A DNA stretch of 42,795 nt from Reclinomonas americana ATCC 50394 (taxonomy: Eukaryota > Jakobida > Jakobea > Jakobida), in NCBI GenBank assembly GCA_048213135.1, contig PS015537.1:1-42795 (forward strand), given 5' to 3'. Position numbers and translations under genes: made by a program. Shown in pieces: positions 19,033-32,392 of the stretch. Below the pieces are notes generated by a model. It made no database searches, was not told the DNA's origin, and was given only the letters and a program-made list of their open reading frames with translations. The number at the start of each line of letters is the position of its first letter. Position 1 is the first letter of the stretch.

Positions 19033-22000
19033 ATGACGCGCATCCGCGCCAACCGGGGCGCGGGCCATGGCAATGTCACTCACACTCTCTCACACACACA
19101 CGCGCACGCACACAGGAGCGTGCTGCAGTGGTGGAGCGGCCTGGTGATGCAGCAGTCAGTGTGCCTGCGGAGCTGTTGGCGCGCGCGAGTGCATTGGATC
19201 AGCGGCGACCAATCGGCTTGTCTGCGCGTCTCGGGCATCACACGTTTGCCGCACAAGTCGAGGCCTTGAAAGCTCTTGGTGTGTGTGAGAGAGGAGAAGA
19301 GTGTGTGTGGTGTGCGTGTGTGACTGAATGAGCATTTTTCTGCAGAGAGTGCTCTTGTCGATGACAGTGACTCTGAGTGGAGACACGATGCCTTGTCACT
19401 GTTTGCTGAGCTGCTGGTGGCGCCCGAGTGCATGCCACATCGGAGCACGCTCTCGCGACTGTCACAGTCGGTGGTCGGCGATTCGTGGTTTCGTGAGTGC
19501 GTGCAGTCGGCTGTGCAGCAGCTGGCGGGGCGTTTGATGCGCGAGGCTGCGGAGGATCGCGAGGAGGAGACGGGTGAGGCGCGCAGTCGTGCGTTCCGCT
19601 CGTTGGTGCAGTTGCTCGGGTTTGCGCATTTGAGGTTGTTGGTGCTCGATAAGGAGGTGTTGGCGTCGGCGGTGGAGTCGTCGGCGGCGCGCGCACTGGC
19701 CGAGGTGTGTGGCGGAGGAGGAGGAGAAGAGAGAGACTGAGGCGAAGGAAGACGGGACAAGAAGAAGAAGGAGAAGAAGAAGAAGAAGAAGAAGAAGAAG
19801 AAGGAAGAGAAGGAGAACAAGAACCTTCGTGGTGGAGACAAATAGAAGACAAGAGGAACGCGGGAACACAGAGAGTAAGGTGGGAAGTGGGAAAGAAGGA
19901 GCAAAAGAAAAGTTGAAGGAGAACAGCCACCGTCTGCCTAAGCATCGGCTTGTCGCGGAATGTACACTCACGGGCGCGCAGGTGGCTGCTCACGAGGTGA
20001 TTGCGCTCGGTGCGTTGTGCCATGCCGGTCGCTCGGCGGCCGTGTCGCGGTGTCAGCGTGTGCAGGCGTGCATGCAGACGCTGTGCTTTCTTGTGCTGCG
20101 AGTGGCAGATGATGCGGTGGCGGTGGAGCCCGTGAGCACGCTGGTGCTGCTCGCCGCGCAAGTGACGGCTCTGCTGCAGGCCATTGGCTACATTTTGCGA
20201 TGCGAGAGCGTGACGGGTGATTTGCAGGGCGCTGGTGCCACGCTGGCCGCTCGGTTGCTGTGCGTGTCGGCTCCGCATCTCAGTGAGACGCAAGTGCTCG
20301 CGTCGCTCTTCTTCCCGACGGAGATGGGTGGCTCGTTGGTGCACGTGGAGCTGCGCGATGCGGTGGAATCCGCCGGCTTCCTGTCGTCGCTCGAGTCGTC
20401 GCCACCATCGTCGCTGTTTTGGGTGTGGCGTGCCATTATTGTGGAGATTCCAGTGCTCGATGTCTTGTCGCCACTGAGGTACGGTGGACGCAGTACTGGC
20501 TTGTCACTCTCTTTTTTTTGTTGTTTTGCCTGATCTTCAGTTGTATCAATGCGCAGTGCGACTGATAACCGGGCGGTGCTCACCGACGTGTGCCTGCCGC
20601 GCATTCTCGACACCATGAGTCGCCCGTTGCACACTTCCCACCGCATTCAGTGCGTTCGTGTGCTGGTGGCGTTGCTCAACAAGACTGCCGGTGCGGTGAC
20701 GGCGCTCAAGCGACGAGGTACGACTGCAGGAGGTTATTGTTGGGAAGGTGACTTGCTGATGATTTCATTGCGCAGATTCTCTCACCCGCGCGGCCTCCAA
20801 GCATTGTGTGTTCTCGCTGTCTGCGTCTCTGTCGGCCATCCTGCGAGTGATTCACGAGAGCGCCGAGGATGCCGATCGCGGTGTCAATGAGGCGGTGAGT
20901 GCTGCTCCTGTCTCCAACTCACGGGTGTCGGTGTCGTCTCTTACACCTGCCTTCCTTCTCATTATATAGGCCGCGGTGTTGTTTGAGGCATTGGTGCAAG
21001 CCGACGCGTTGTTGGAGAATCTCTTGCTGCCACTGGATCAGATTGTGCAGGAGTTGCTGCGTGGAGACTGGCTCAAGAAGGGCATCTATGCGCTCATGGC
21101 GGTGTTGGTGCGCGAGCGTGGTGTGAGTCCACTGCTGGCCGCCTGTCCGGATCTCCTGACGCGACTGTATGAGATGTCGTGGTGCGTTACGCTGCTGAAG
21201 ATCGTTGATCCCTTTGTCGATGTCGGTCTAATCTGCACTCGCTGCGGCACGTAGGCACAATGCCGTGGTCAGTCTGGCCAGTGAGGTCACACATCGCAGT
21301 GCGCAGTCGCTCGTGACTGAGCTCGAAACGACGCACAGCTCTGCCTCCAAGGTGATTCACACTCGCACCTTTCGATTGTGTTTCGTGTGCGCTGACGTGT
21401 GCGACAGGAGGAGCGCCACGCGATCTGGTGCAGCCAGGTGATCGCACCGCTGCTGCTGGTGCTGCTGCAGTCTCATGGATTGATACGTGACGGCATCATC
21501 ACCTACGTGCAACGACTCGCGCGTGTGTTCATGCCATCCATTCGCGAAATGCTGCGTGTGCTGCGCACGGGCGAGCTGCCGGCACCGTGGTGTGCGCATC
21601 TTCCCGACGTTGCGTACCCATCTGCGCGTGTGAGTGTGTCAATTATCCTGGCGCTCACCGACTCGTAGGGAGGAGCCAAGCTGCGCGGTCTGTTGACGTC
21701 GGATACGGTGCTGCCGCGTGTGCGTGCAGTGGTGTACGTGCTGCGGTGTTGTCGTGAGCAGGGCGTGTTGCGGACAGGTGGCATTGGCAACAGTGTTGAC
21801 AAGGGTCAGTGTGTGACCCAAAACCCCTCCGTGTGCATGCGTTGATGATCACTGTGAACCAATTGCAGATGAATACCTGCCGTACTCGTGGCTGCGTGCG
21901 GCGCTGGTAAGTGCCGACATGTATCTGGCCGGTGAGGCTGTGGAGTTGCTGGCTCTGGCCATCACCTCGCAGGAGAATCCCGACACACGAGTGTTTGGCC

Positions 22001-25000
22001 ATTTGAGACATGTGATTGTGGCGACCATCAAGTGCAACGATGCCAGCTTCCGGCAGCACTTGGTCGCCGTGTGCAAGCCCATGTTTGGCCGAGTTTCGCT
22101 TCTTTAGTCATGTTCTCTTATCGCGCCGTTTCTGTCGCTCAAATGCCATTGTTGCACAGTTGCGAGACAACCTCCGACGGCTGCACGGCATTGTGGCGGC
22201 CGCCAAATCCACTGCGGAACAGGTGGCCGATGCGTTGGCTGCGGCGCGAGGTATTCTCGACTTCTTCCATTGGCTGGCCGTGTTCCTGGAGAATGCATGT
22301 TTCCCCGGTGCCGCATTCTTCCGACGCATCTCGGCACTGGAGTTGTACAGGTTTGGGCGTGCAGAGGCCGCAGAAGTGCCTCCGGGGGACTGAGGGACTG
22401 ACTCAGTGATCACGTGTGCGTGTAGAGTGCTGGCTGATGTGCTGGCCAAGGACGAGGTGCTGCTTCGTGTGCCAGGCGATGAGGCCGATGCGCCGCCCGT
22501 GCTCTTCTCGCCGACCATGTGCGTTCTCCTGTTGAACACCATCACCAACAACTGGGATGCGGCGCGTGTGCTCGCTGTGCAGGTTTCGTGCTTGCACTGT
22601 CCTGTCCCCTGGGTAAAGCTGTCAGCTAATGCTGTTGGTCAACCAGATCCTCGAGCACAGCAAGCGCGGCGCGGTGCGCGAGTTCACACAGTCGGATCAG
22701 GTGGCCGCGTTTGTGAGCCATGCTCTACATCTGGCTGACTCTGCGCGGCAGCGTGATGTTGCGATTTCGACATTGTCTACCATCTTAACTGTATCTACTG
22801 ACGACGCATTTGCGCAGGCCGACTCCGCTGGACACATTTTCCGCTTGGTGTTCCGCAAGTGTGTGCTGGACGGCGATCTCGATGTGCGGGTGGAAGTCGA
22901 TGCGTCCACAATGCACTGTCATGCCACCGTCGCCAGCAAGCAGCCGGATCAGAGCAATGCCGGTTTGTGTTGCCTCTGTGGTCTCTCGATGCTTTATCAC
23001 TCGCTCTCTTTCTAATGACGTCTGTGCTGCAGATCGGGCGCTTGCGTTTGTGCAGTCGCTGGTGGATCTCGCGTCTTCAAAACTGCGATTCAATCGACGA
23101 TGTCTCGACGAGTCGCGACCTGTGGACGTGGTGGCAGTGCACGGAACTCTGCAGGCACTGCGGTGAGTGTGGTGTCAGCAACAGAGCTTGTGTTGAGAGA
23201 GAGAGAGAAAGGGGCTGACCACACATCGGCTGTACGCAGTCTCGTTGTGAGTGCGACTCCGGCTGGATTCCTCCGCGAGCCACGCTGGTGCGACGCGCTT
23301 CGCCAGTGCATTGCACTCGCCGACTATTCCAGTCAGGTGGGCGTCGACCTGATTGCTACGACCATGGTTCATGGCGACGTCCGCTTCGAAGGTGTGGACT
23401 GTGCATCTGTGGTTGACGCAGAGATTTATTCTCTCACTCCATTCTGATCAGACGAGACTGCGTATGATCGTGGCGATGGCGAGGTGGAGGAAGAGGAGGA
23501 GGAGGAGGAGGAGGAGGAGGCAGAAGATGATGGAGTCGACAAGGAGGCGGCTGAGGGTGGACAAGAGGGCGAGGGCGAGCTCAGCGAGAGCCTGGCACTG
23601 CAGCATCACGTGGCCAAGGGCTGGCAGATGATTGTCTTGTCGTCGAGCCTGCTGGCGCACATTGCCGACATTGCACCGCTGTCGTCCAGCAACGCGGTGC
23701 GTCTGTCTGTTCTTATTTCTCTTTGCACTGTCACGCTCGCTCACTTGCATGCGATGCAGACTGCCGAGGAGGAACGGACTCTGCTGGGCGTTGCTGACAT
23801 GCAGAACGTGGGCGCGTGTCTGCTGCGCAACATTTTGGGCACGAAGCACAATGGTGCGGTGGAAAAGTCGTACCCGGCGCTGGTGGTGGTCACACGTCGC
23901 TGCCTGCTGCACGAACACCAGGCCATCAGCCAGCTCCCTCTCCAGTGGTTGGAGGTTAGTGCGAGGGACGCCTTTCCACTGTGTTGTGAGAATGCTGATG
24001 AATGGGTGTGAACAGGATGTCATGCGCCGTGTGGAAGCCGCCACTCGCACCACGGTGCGCCGCAGCGCCGGTCTGCCGTTTGCGCTGATCGGACTGCTGC
24101 GGGGTGTTGCGTCACATTCTCCCCCGTGCACTGACAGCAGCCATCACTGTTTGCTGACCCCGCGCCACAGGAGCCACCCAATTTTCCGACTTCGCTGATG
24201 CGAGTTGCCATGGAACGGTTGTTGCGATTGGCTGCCGGCTCACCCGACCTGCCACGACGCGCTCGAGTGCATGCGCTGAATCTGATTCGCAAGCTCATGC
24301 TGGATGCGCAGCTGGCGGCGGACGTGGAGCCCTACATTTCTGCGGCGTACCAATTGGTGCTGGCTGGCTTTTCGGATCCGCAGTTTCGCTCTTTCACGCT
24401 GTGCGCACACCCGTTCTGTAGCTCACTCGGCACTGCGCAGCTGGGATGTACGCAACTCGTGCATGATGGTGTTCATGTCGTTGATTCGGCGATCTGTGCG
24501 AGTTGCGTCATTGGTTGTCGCATGTTCATCTCGCAGTCTGTGTGGACTCAATTCTTCGCTGCTTGCAGAGCACGGAGCATCGCATTGAGTCAACACGAGT
24601 CACTGGCCGTGAGTTCTTTGGCAAGTACCCCGAGCTGTTGCCACACATTCAGCGCACTCTGGAGGCCGCCGCCGTGCGACGAGTTGCGTTTTCCGCAAGT
24701 GTGTCGACCGCTCATCTCGCTAACTTTTGCCTCACAGGAACCCGGTGCTGCGCTGTCGGCATCCATCCGTCCCGAGCTGCAGCCGGTTCTGCTGCTTCTC
24801 TCGCGTCTCATGCCTGCCGCGCTCGGCTCACAAGGTGCCGATCTGTCTGCACTCGTGCCATCGGTGCTGGAGGCTGCCTACGCTCCGCAGTACATGGTCT
24901 GTTTGTACTCTCTGTCGCAGTCAGCGTCTCCTGCTCTTTCTCATTCTCCTTCGACTATCGTAGGCTCGCACCATGGCCGCTCGCTCACTGACATCGGTGC

Positions 25001-27581
25001 TCACCGACAACGAGGTCGCGCACAGTGCGCTTCAGCTGCTGGGCTCGCTGTGTGGTGCGTCTGCTGATTCCGAATAGGTGGATGGTCTTGTGTGTATTCT
25101 GACACGTGCGCGCAGACCTGTTGCCCACGCATGACTCCAACCGAGTGCACGGCATGCTGCTGCAGACCCTGCACTTGATTGAGCAGGCGGCAGAGTCGCT
25201 GACTCCGGCGACTGTTGGTATGTGGTGTCTGTCGGCTGCGCCTGTTGGTTGATGCCCTCACTCACATTGCTGCAGCCGAATTCACGGCGCTGTGCGATCT
25301 CCTGTGTCGATTGTCGGGACTGGTCACTCGCCGCGACGTGGTGCCGCTGAACAAGTCGCTGGTGGGCATGCTGGTGTCACGCGTCTTTGACGTCTGCGTG
25401 CGCAGCCGGATGGCAGGTGAGCGGAATGAGTCTACCACGAGCGTTTGCTGCTTAGACGTGCTTACCGTCGAGTGTACTGCACAGCACTGCACACCATGGC
25501 GGAGCGATTGGCACGTGCGTTCCGCGACTGTGTTGGCGATGTGGTCGATTTCGTCAGCACATGGTCGGCTCGCGCCGGCACGGTGCAGGTTTGTTGCTCA
25601 TCACCATCCTATACCACGTCCTGCTGCCCCTCTCACCCTCGTCTTGCGCAGCCGGGTCAAGTGGCCTTCCTCGAGTGCTACACTGGCGCGCTGGTCCGCG
25701 CAGCCATTGTAATGGGTGACGGTGGCGCGCAGATCACACGCATGTTGCAATGTGAGGCGTTGCGCGTGGCTGCGCTGCATGCCGCTGATGAAGTGCTGGG
25801 CATGGAGGTGTACACCAGTCGTTGTGGGTATGTAGACGACAGAGTGTCACCTGTGGCTAGAGAGCCTACGGACTCACTCTCTGCGTGTCTCAGAACGCTG
25901 GAGGCGCTCACCGTATTCCGTGCGTGTGCGCAAGTCATTCTCGATTTGGTGCGCTTGGACAGTGGTCGACCATCTGCCGCTGTCGCACAAGAGGCTGCCT
26001 TCCAAGTGCCGCCCGCATTGCGCCTCTGTCACACGTCGCTGACTGGAGTTCTCGACTCGTGCGTCGTGCATCAGCAACTTGTGGTTTCCTTTGCACGATT
26101 CTAACAAGCGAGTGTTCTTGGTTGTCAGAGCGTCGGAGGACCAGCCGGTGGCCTATGATCAGTTTGACAAGCTTCTGGCCTGTGTGCTCCACGTGACCCA
26201 GCTAGCCTCGTCGCCATCGGTTCTTTGTGATGGTCTCCACCTGTGCGGCACGATCCTGCGGGCCATTGCGGCGTGCGAGCGAGAGGCCGATGACGAACAA
26301 CTGGTGCTCTGGATGAAGCTGTTGGAGGAGCGATCACATGATGAGCAGGCATGTGTCGCCCGCTTGTCCATGTGCGCCGTGTATTGCTATTGCTAACCTC
26401 CCTCTGTTGCCAGGGTATCGATGTGCGCATTGCGGTGGCCGAGTCCATCCAATCTTCGCGAGTCCTATGTCACGAGACAGCAGAGTTGCGTTTCCCGGTT
26501 TTTGCCACGCACTCTTTGTCATCAAGCGCGGTTGTTTACGCTGGCCTTTCTTTTGCGTAGCATCCGAGTGTGGTTGACGGTTGCAAGGCTGTTGGAAGAC
26601 GACGATCCCACTGTGCGCGAAATCATCTCGCAGGCAGTCTCTCGTGCCCTGGTTACCCTGGTTGCGTATTGCACTTCTCATTATCACACTCCTTGCGCGG
26701 AGTTCTCACCTCCCTCCTTTCTGCAGGGACAAACCGAGATTGCCGATGTGAAACTCAACTCGATGCACAATGGCGAGTGTTTGACGCGACTAATGATCAA
26801 CGTGGCATCGCGGTACGCCTATTCTCCGCTCCTGCGCAAGCGACTGATGGCCGACCTGATGCCAAGCGATGCGTACGGTGTGTATTTTCTTGTGAGATAG
26901 TGGGCAGGAAAGGCTTCACCCGCGCTCAATCATTTGGTGTCGCAGTGCAAGCGGTGTTGAGCGAGTGTGTACCACGCTCCCACGACGTGCTTTTCGATCG
27001 AGAGATCCAAAACTACTTTACCGAGGTCGCGCAAGTAGCACAAGTGGCCGTTCTCGTGCTCGACGTGGTCATGAAGATTGATGTTGCGTGTCACGATGCT
27101 TTGCTTCGTGGAAAAGACAAGTGGCTGCATCCTCACGGCGTTGATTCCATGCATGCAGTCTTCGTTCTGTGACGAGCAACTGGAGGAGCTCGGTGCATCG
27201 CTGGCCAGCCGTTTGCGCTTGTTGCGCGAGCGTGCGGCGGTAGCCGGCTCCACCATTGGTGTGCTGTGCGGTGGCAGCACGCACCACCCGGCGCTGTTTG
27301 ACGAGACCTTCCGCACCCTCGCTCTCTGTGCTCTGCTTGCGCCGGATGCGGACTCCGGTACGTGACTTTTGCCATCCACTGCTCTCGCGATGTGCCTTCT
27401 TACAAAGCGTCTCTCCTTTATAGATGCCATGACCGTGGTTCACGAAATGGCTGCCGACACGCTTCTCCATCCGCGACTTGTGACCCTCGCGCAGGGCATT
27501 GTCGCCGGTCAGGGAGTGGCGGCGGCCGCATTTTTGTTGGAGCAGTTGCCGATTGCCGTCGCGCCCCCACCCGCCTCATAA
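19033..27581 (+). CDS. THADA: THADA/Trm732 homologue (DUF2428 HEAT-type protein of tRNA 2'-O-methylation)
   Basis: Thirty-seven exons of 42-497 nt keep one frame from ATG 19033 to TAA 27579-27581, about 1,995 residues, close to human THADA. Exon starts include 19116, 19346, 19982, 20557, 20776, 20970, 21255, 21408, 21669, 21869, 22160, 22426, 22647, 22818, 23033, 23240, 23452, 23760, 24016, 24171, 24441, 24569, 24738, 24964, 25116, 25276, 25485, 25652, 25894, 26129, 26414, 26561, 26727, 26946, 27159 and 27424. Family landmarks are DSAGHIFRLVFRKCVLD, an alpha-helical repeat array, the DUF2428 core (KGWQMIVLSSSLLAHIAD, VRRSAGLPFALIGLL, RVHALNLIRKLM, FSDPHWDVRNSCMMVF), GREFFGKYPELL and RVHGMLLQTLHL. 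With an FTSJ1/Trm7 methylase, this protein directs 2'-O-methylation of position 32 in the tRNA anticodon loop. A Glu run encoded at about 23485-23520 interrupts the DUF2428 approach. The start and the donors at 21609/21630 and 26349/26355 are ambiguous. Confidence 0.93.
19735..19935 (+). repeat. GAA/GAG-rich tract in a THADA intron
   Basis: Intron 19705-19981 is 277 nt, much longer than its neighbours, because of an (AAG)n run and flanking purine-rich sequence. The open frames through it are repeat artefacts. Confidence 0.85.
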
Positions 27582-27600
27582 CATTAACAATACTTTCAGT

Positions 27601-29899
27601 TTAGAGCTCATAATATTCCTTGTGAAGGTCGAATCTGGCTAATGATGTGGAGTGCGCCCAACATCTTCGCTGCACGTCCAACAGGAGATCTACGGGTCCG
27701 CACGCGATGACTCCTATTCTCTTGTTCTGGAAATGTCTGGCGCGCTCGGCAACAATCGCGAACAGTGTGTCCCAGTGTGGACGACCGCTGTGCACTGGCA
27801 CTGGGTACGACTCGGCTGTTCCACAAACACAATGAGAGGAGACAGCAACTGAGCTTTTGTAGCACAGGGGAACGCAACATTTGGAACGCTCCACGCCCTT
27901 GGTGATGTAGATCTCGGCTGTCGACAATAGAATGCGACTTGTGAGCGCTCAATGCCTTGGATACTGCTGATCTCTCTTCACATACCTTGGACACAGTCAT
28001 CGCTGCGCGCCGCCTCCTCAAAGTGCTCGGGAAACAAGTCGAGTGCCTATCAAGGAGTCAGCCAACAGACGCGCCGACACACGCGTGTACGGAGCGCACG
28101 CACCGATGCATCCCTCGTGACCCACACCAGATGCGTACGATGGTGCATAGCAAACTCGGCACGTGCCTCGGCCGAGCGCTCCGCCCACTGCACCATGTAG
28201 GTGAAGATAGACATGACGTGCGTGATGCCGATGCCGCCAGCAATCACAAACAAGTCCGGATATCGCTTGAAGGGAATGGAGAGATGGCCGTACGGTCCAT
28301 CCATCCACACGGTGACGTTCTGCGTTGCACATCTTAGCATGAAGACGAAGGCACCGGCAACAGCGCAAGTACAGGCACGCTCACCGACACGCGGTGACCG
28401 CTCGACAGAGGAACCATTTCGGCGGCGCTCTCATCGTTCTCTGCACTCTCGGTCAGCTCGACGAGCCGGTGCGTCCACGTGTTGGGACCCATATCCTGCA
28501 CGACAGGGTGAGTACGAGGCCAGATTCTATGGCAAAGTGCACTCAATGTACCTTGATGTAAAACACCAGTGACGGCGATCGACTCCGTGCATCGGGACAC
28601 GAGGCAATGGAAAAGGGGTGCGAGGAGAAGACGGAGATTTGTGGGACCGAGAGATACGCAAACTGGCCTGGTTCCACACGGAACAGCTCGCCGTCTCGTC
28701 GAAACAGTTCCTGCGACGAAGATGGTGAGTCTCAAAAAAACATCCAATATTAACACCAACATATATCTGACCACTCGAACGATTCCGCCGCCGACTGGCA
28801 CCAGTGACACGCTCGCATCGTATTTCAGCAACCACCCGAGCAGGTAGCGGAACACATGGTCGGCCAGCATCAGCGCGGCGCCCTGTTGCCCAACGATGAG
28901 AGAGAGTCATCAAGCAAAGTGAAGAACATCGGGACCAACACACACACCGGAATCATGAGGAGACCAGTGGTGGGCTCATGGATGGTCGCCATGACCAATC
29001 CTGCAATGCCGATGCTCATGTGCGGGTACTGGAACACCTCCCACGCCTTGCGACGAATCGGCTGCCACGCCAGCACGCTCATCGTGAGGAAGCAGCACCA
29101 CGCTGTGGGAGGTGCGAGTCAGGGGAAGGAGCGAGAATGTCATTCGCGACGAAAGCGCACCAAGCAAGCCGGCCAGTGGTGCAGGCGTGCCGTCGTCTGC
29201 ATTCACGTTAGCAGAGAGCACACAAGATTCAAGCTCACACAGGAAGCCACGCAACAGCTCCACTCAAACATGCGCTGCAATCCGCCCGTGGCAATGCTCG
29301 CACACACTCCATGCACAATGGCCAGCGACACGAAGAAACGAGCAATCCTGCATGCACTGTGAGTGAACCAGGAGGGCGCTACTTACTTTGCATGCCCCCA
29401 CGTACTCACCACCGATGCCAGCGCACAGCACGCTGAAACGACACACCAAACATCGGCACCAGCACCGACCGCCTCGTGACCGGCACCAGCAGAATCACCA
29501 AGTTGAGGCGATTGACAGCTCCCAGCAGCATAAACACGGCGCGGAACGTGTCATCCGTGTCAAGCTGAGGACGAGCGCGCGTGTGTGTGATGGATACACA
29601 CGAGCAGCATGCAAGCCACACCATCGACCGACCTCATCATACGCAGCATACCACGACACCGCAAACAGCACCAAATACATGAGCACCAACAGCGCCTCGC
29701 CCACGGTCAAATCGACCACCCAGTGCACGCCAAGCCATCGCCACGCCGACTGCGCACTCGGCATCTTGCCGAGTCTCCGGTACAAGACAAAGCCGGAGAG
29801 CGACGAGTGCAGTGGGCGCGGGGAGTTGCGGAAGATCACCGCGGCCGCGAACACAATGCCCATGCACACACCACCGACGATCCACTGAGTGGGAGAGAG

Positions 29900-29935
<36 letters not shown>

Positions 29936-30915
29936 NNNNNNNNNNNNNNNNNNNNNNNNNNNNNNNNNNNNNNNNNNNNNNNNNNNNNNNNNNNNNNNNN
30001 NNNNNNNNNNNNNNNNNNNNNNNNNNNNNNNNNNNNNNNNNNNNNNNNNNNNNNNNNNNNNNNNNNNNNNNNNNNNNNNNNNNNNNNNNNNNNNNNNNNN
30101 NNNNNNNNNNNNNNNNNNNNNNNNNNNNNNNNNNNNNNNNNNNNNNNNNNNNNNNNNNNNNNNNNNNNNNNNNNNNNNNNNNNNNNNNNNNNNNNNNNNN
30201 NNNNNNNNNNNNNNNNNNNNNNNNNNNNNNNNNNNNNNNNNNNNNNNNNNNNNNNNNNNNNNNNNNNNNNNNNNNNNNNNNNNNNNNNNNNNNNNNNNNN
30301 NNNNNNNNNNNNNNNNNNNNNNNNNNNNNNNNNNNNNNNNNNNNNNNNNNNNNNNNNNNNNNNNNNNNNNNNNNNNNNNNNNNNNNNNNNNNNNNNNNNN
30401 NNNNNNNNNNNNNNNNNNNNNNNNNNNNNNNNNNNNNNNNNNNNNNNNNNNNNNNNNNNNNNNNNNNNNNNNNNNNNNNNNNNNNNNNNNNNNNNNNNNN
30501 NNNNNNNNNNNNNNNNNNNNNNNNNNNNNNNNNNNNNNNNNNNNNNNNNNNNNNNNNNNNNNNNNNNNNNNNNNNNNNNNNNNNNNNNNNNNNNNNNNNN
30601 NNNNNNNNNNNNNNNNNNNNNNNNNNNNNNNNNNNNNNNNNNNNNNNNNNNNNNNNNNNNNNNNNNNNNNNNNNNNNNNNNNNNNNNNNNNNNNNNNNNN
30701 NNNNNNNNNNNNNNNNNNNNNNNNNNNNNNNNNNNNNNNNNNNNNNNNNNNNNNNNNNNNNNNNNNNNNNNNNNNNNNNNNNNNNNNNNNNNNNNNNNNN
30801 NNNNNNNNNNNNNNNNNNNNNNNNNNNNNNNNNNNNNNNNNNNNNNNNNNNNNNNNNNNNNNNNNNNNNNNNNNNNNNNNNNNNNNNNNNNNNNNNNNNN
30901 NNNNNNNNNNNNNNG

Positions 30916-31003
<88 letters not shown>

Positions 31004-31078
31004 GAGAGTGAGTGTGACTGTTGCATGCCTTACCTGGTAGGGCACCATGTCCTTGTCTGTGTCTGTGACCTCCGCCAT
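27601..31078 (-). CDS. Ferric reductase/NADPH oxidase family flavocytochrome
   Basis: Thirteen exons (31078-31034, 29884-29633, 29564-29410, 29347-29256, 29196-29161, 29102-28948, 28882-28772, 28710-28552, 28495-28385, 28319-28104, 28046-27986, 27917-27879, 27815-27601) give 548 residues, unless an exon is hidden in the gap after the first one. Several membrane segments carry two bis-heme pairs with the family spacing, His149/His163 and His221/His235 (13 residues between). The cytosolic half has the FAD motif HPFS (313-316), a DGPYG strand (379-383), the nucleotide loop AGGIGIT (399-405), CGP (516-518) and the terminal FDLHKEYYEL. The enzyme passes electrons from NAD(P)H through FAD and two hemes across a membrane to ferric chelates or oxygen; the sequence does not decide which. 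Its stop is 19 bp from the convergent THADA stop. Donors GTTGCG occur at 29255 and 27878. Confidence 0.93.
29902..29935. repeat. (GT)n microsatellite at gap edge
   Basis: Uninterrupted GT dinucleotides that run into the gap. They sit in intron 1 of the ferric-reductase-like gene and read (CA)n on the transcript strand. Confidence 0.97.
29936..30914. other. Assembly gap
   Basis: A run of 979 N with (GT)n on both sides, inside intron 1 of the ferric-reductase-like gene. The gap probably reflects an unassembled long microsatellite. Confidence 0.99.
30917..31001. repeat. (GT)n microsatellite
   Basis: About 84 bp of GT dinucleotides, right border of the gap in intron 1 of the ferric-reductase-like gene. 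Confidence 0.97.
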
Positions 31079-31159
31079 GGTGGACACACGCGCAGAGAGA
31101 CAAGCACGAGACAAGCAGTGAATTTTCTTTCTCTCGTGTCTCTCTCACTCTCTGTCTCT
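31079..31159. promoter_or_regulatory. Divergent intergenic region, probable bidirectional promoter
   Basis: The 81 bp between the ferric-reductase-like start (minus, 31078) and the glycosyltransferase start (plus, 31160). It is pyrimidine-rich toward the plus-strand gene. Both 5' leaders must be very short. Inferred from position. Confidence 0.35.
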
Positions 31160-31466
31160 ATGTTCAACGGTGGAGGCAGTGGTGGTGGAGGTGGAGGTGC
31201 AGGAGGTGCCTCGCGATGGCCTCCACTGTGGGTGATTGTGTTGAGTGGCAGTGTGCTGCTGGTTGCCTTGTGGTTTATGATGGTTGGGTTGGCGCCGGCG
31301 CCAAGTGCCTCGGCGTTGGGAGCGGATGCGGGTGTCACAGAGCGATTGGTGAGAGAGAGAGAGAGAAGGGAGGCAAAGGGAGAGAGAGAGAGAAGAGAGT
31401 TGTCTGTGTGTAACTCGTGCATGATCGTTGCGCAGTCACACGCACACACACACTCAAGCACACACG

Positions 31467-31498
<32 letters not shown>

Positions 31499-32325
31499 TG
31501 AGAGGAGATGANNNNNNNNNNNNNNNNNNNNNNNNNNNNNNNNNNNNNNNNNNNNNNNNNNNNNNNNNNNNNNNNNNNNNNNNNNNNNNNNNNNNNNNNN
31601 NNNNNNNNNNNNNNNNNNNNNNNNNNNNNNNNNNNNNNNNNNNNNNNNNNNNNNNNNNNNNNNNNNNNNNNNNNNNNNNNNNNNNNNNNNNNNNNNNNNN
31701 NNNNNNNNNNNNNNNNNNNNNNNNNNNNNNNNNNNNNNNNNNNNNNNNNNNNNNNNNNNNNNNNNNNNNNNNNNNNNNNNNNNNNNNNNNNNNNNNNNNN
31801 NNNNNNNNNNNNNNNNNNNNNNNNNNNNNNNNNNNNNNNNNNNNNNNNNNNNNNNNNNNNNNNNNNNNNNNNNNNNNNNNNNNNNNNNNNNNNNNNNNNN
31901 NNNNNNNNNNNNNNNNNNNNNNNNNNNNNNNNNNNNNNNNNNNNNNNNNNNNNNNNNNNNNNNNNNNNNNNNNNNNNNNNNNNNNNNNNNNNNNNNNNNN
32001 NNNNNNNNNNNNNNNNNNNNNNNNNNNNNNNNNNNNNNNNNNNNNNNNNNNNNNNNNNNNNNNNNNNNNNNNNNNNNNNNNNNNNNNNNNNNNNNNNNNN
32101 NNNNNNNNNNNNNNNNNNNNNNNNNNNNNNNNNNNNNNNNNNNNNNNNNNNNNNNNNNNNNNNNNNNNNNNNNNNNNNNNNNNNNNNNNNNNNNNNNNNN
32201 NNNNNNNNNNNNNNNNNNNNNNNNNNNNNNNNNNNNNNNNNNNNNNNNNNNNNNNNNNNNNNNNNNNNNNNNNNNNNNNNNNNNNNNNNNNNNNNNNNNN
32301 NNNNNNNNNNNNNNNNNNNNNNNNN

Positions 32326-32392
<67 letters not shown>

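Noticed and set aside
11739-27083. Pairing of donor GUUGCG with acceptor CGCAG, as in non-conventional euglenid introns
   Set aside because: UUGCG can pair with CGCAG on paper, but acceptors of these introns vary (ACAG, CTCACAG, GCATGCAG, TTGCGTAG), so no conserved pairing is supported.
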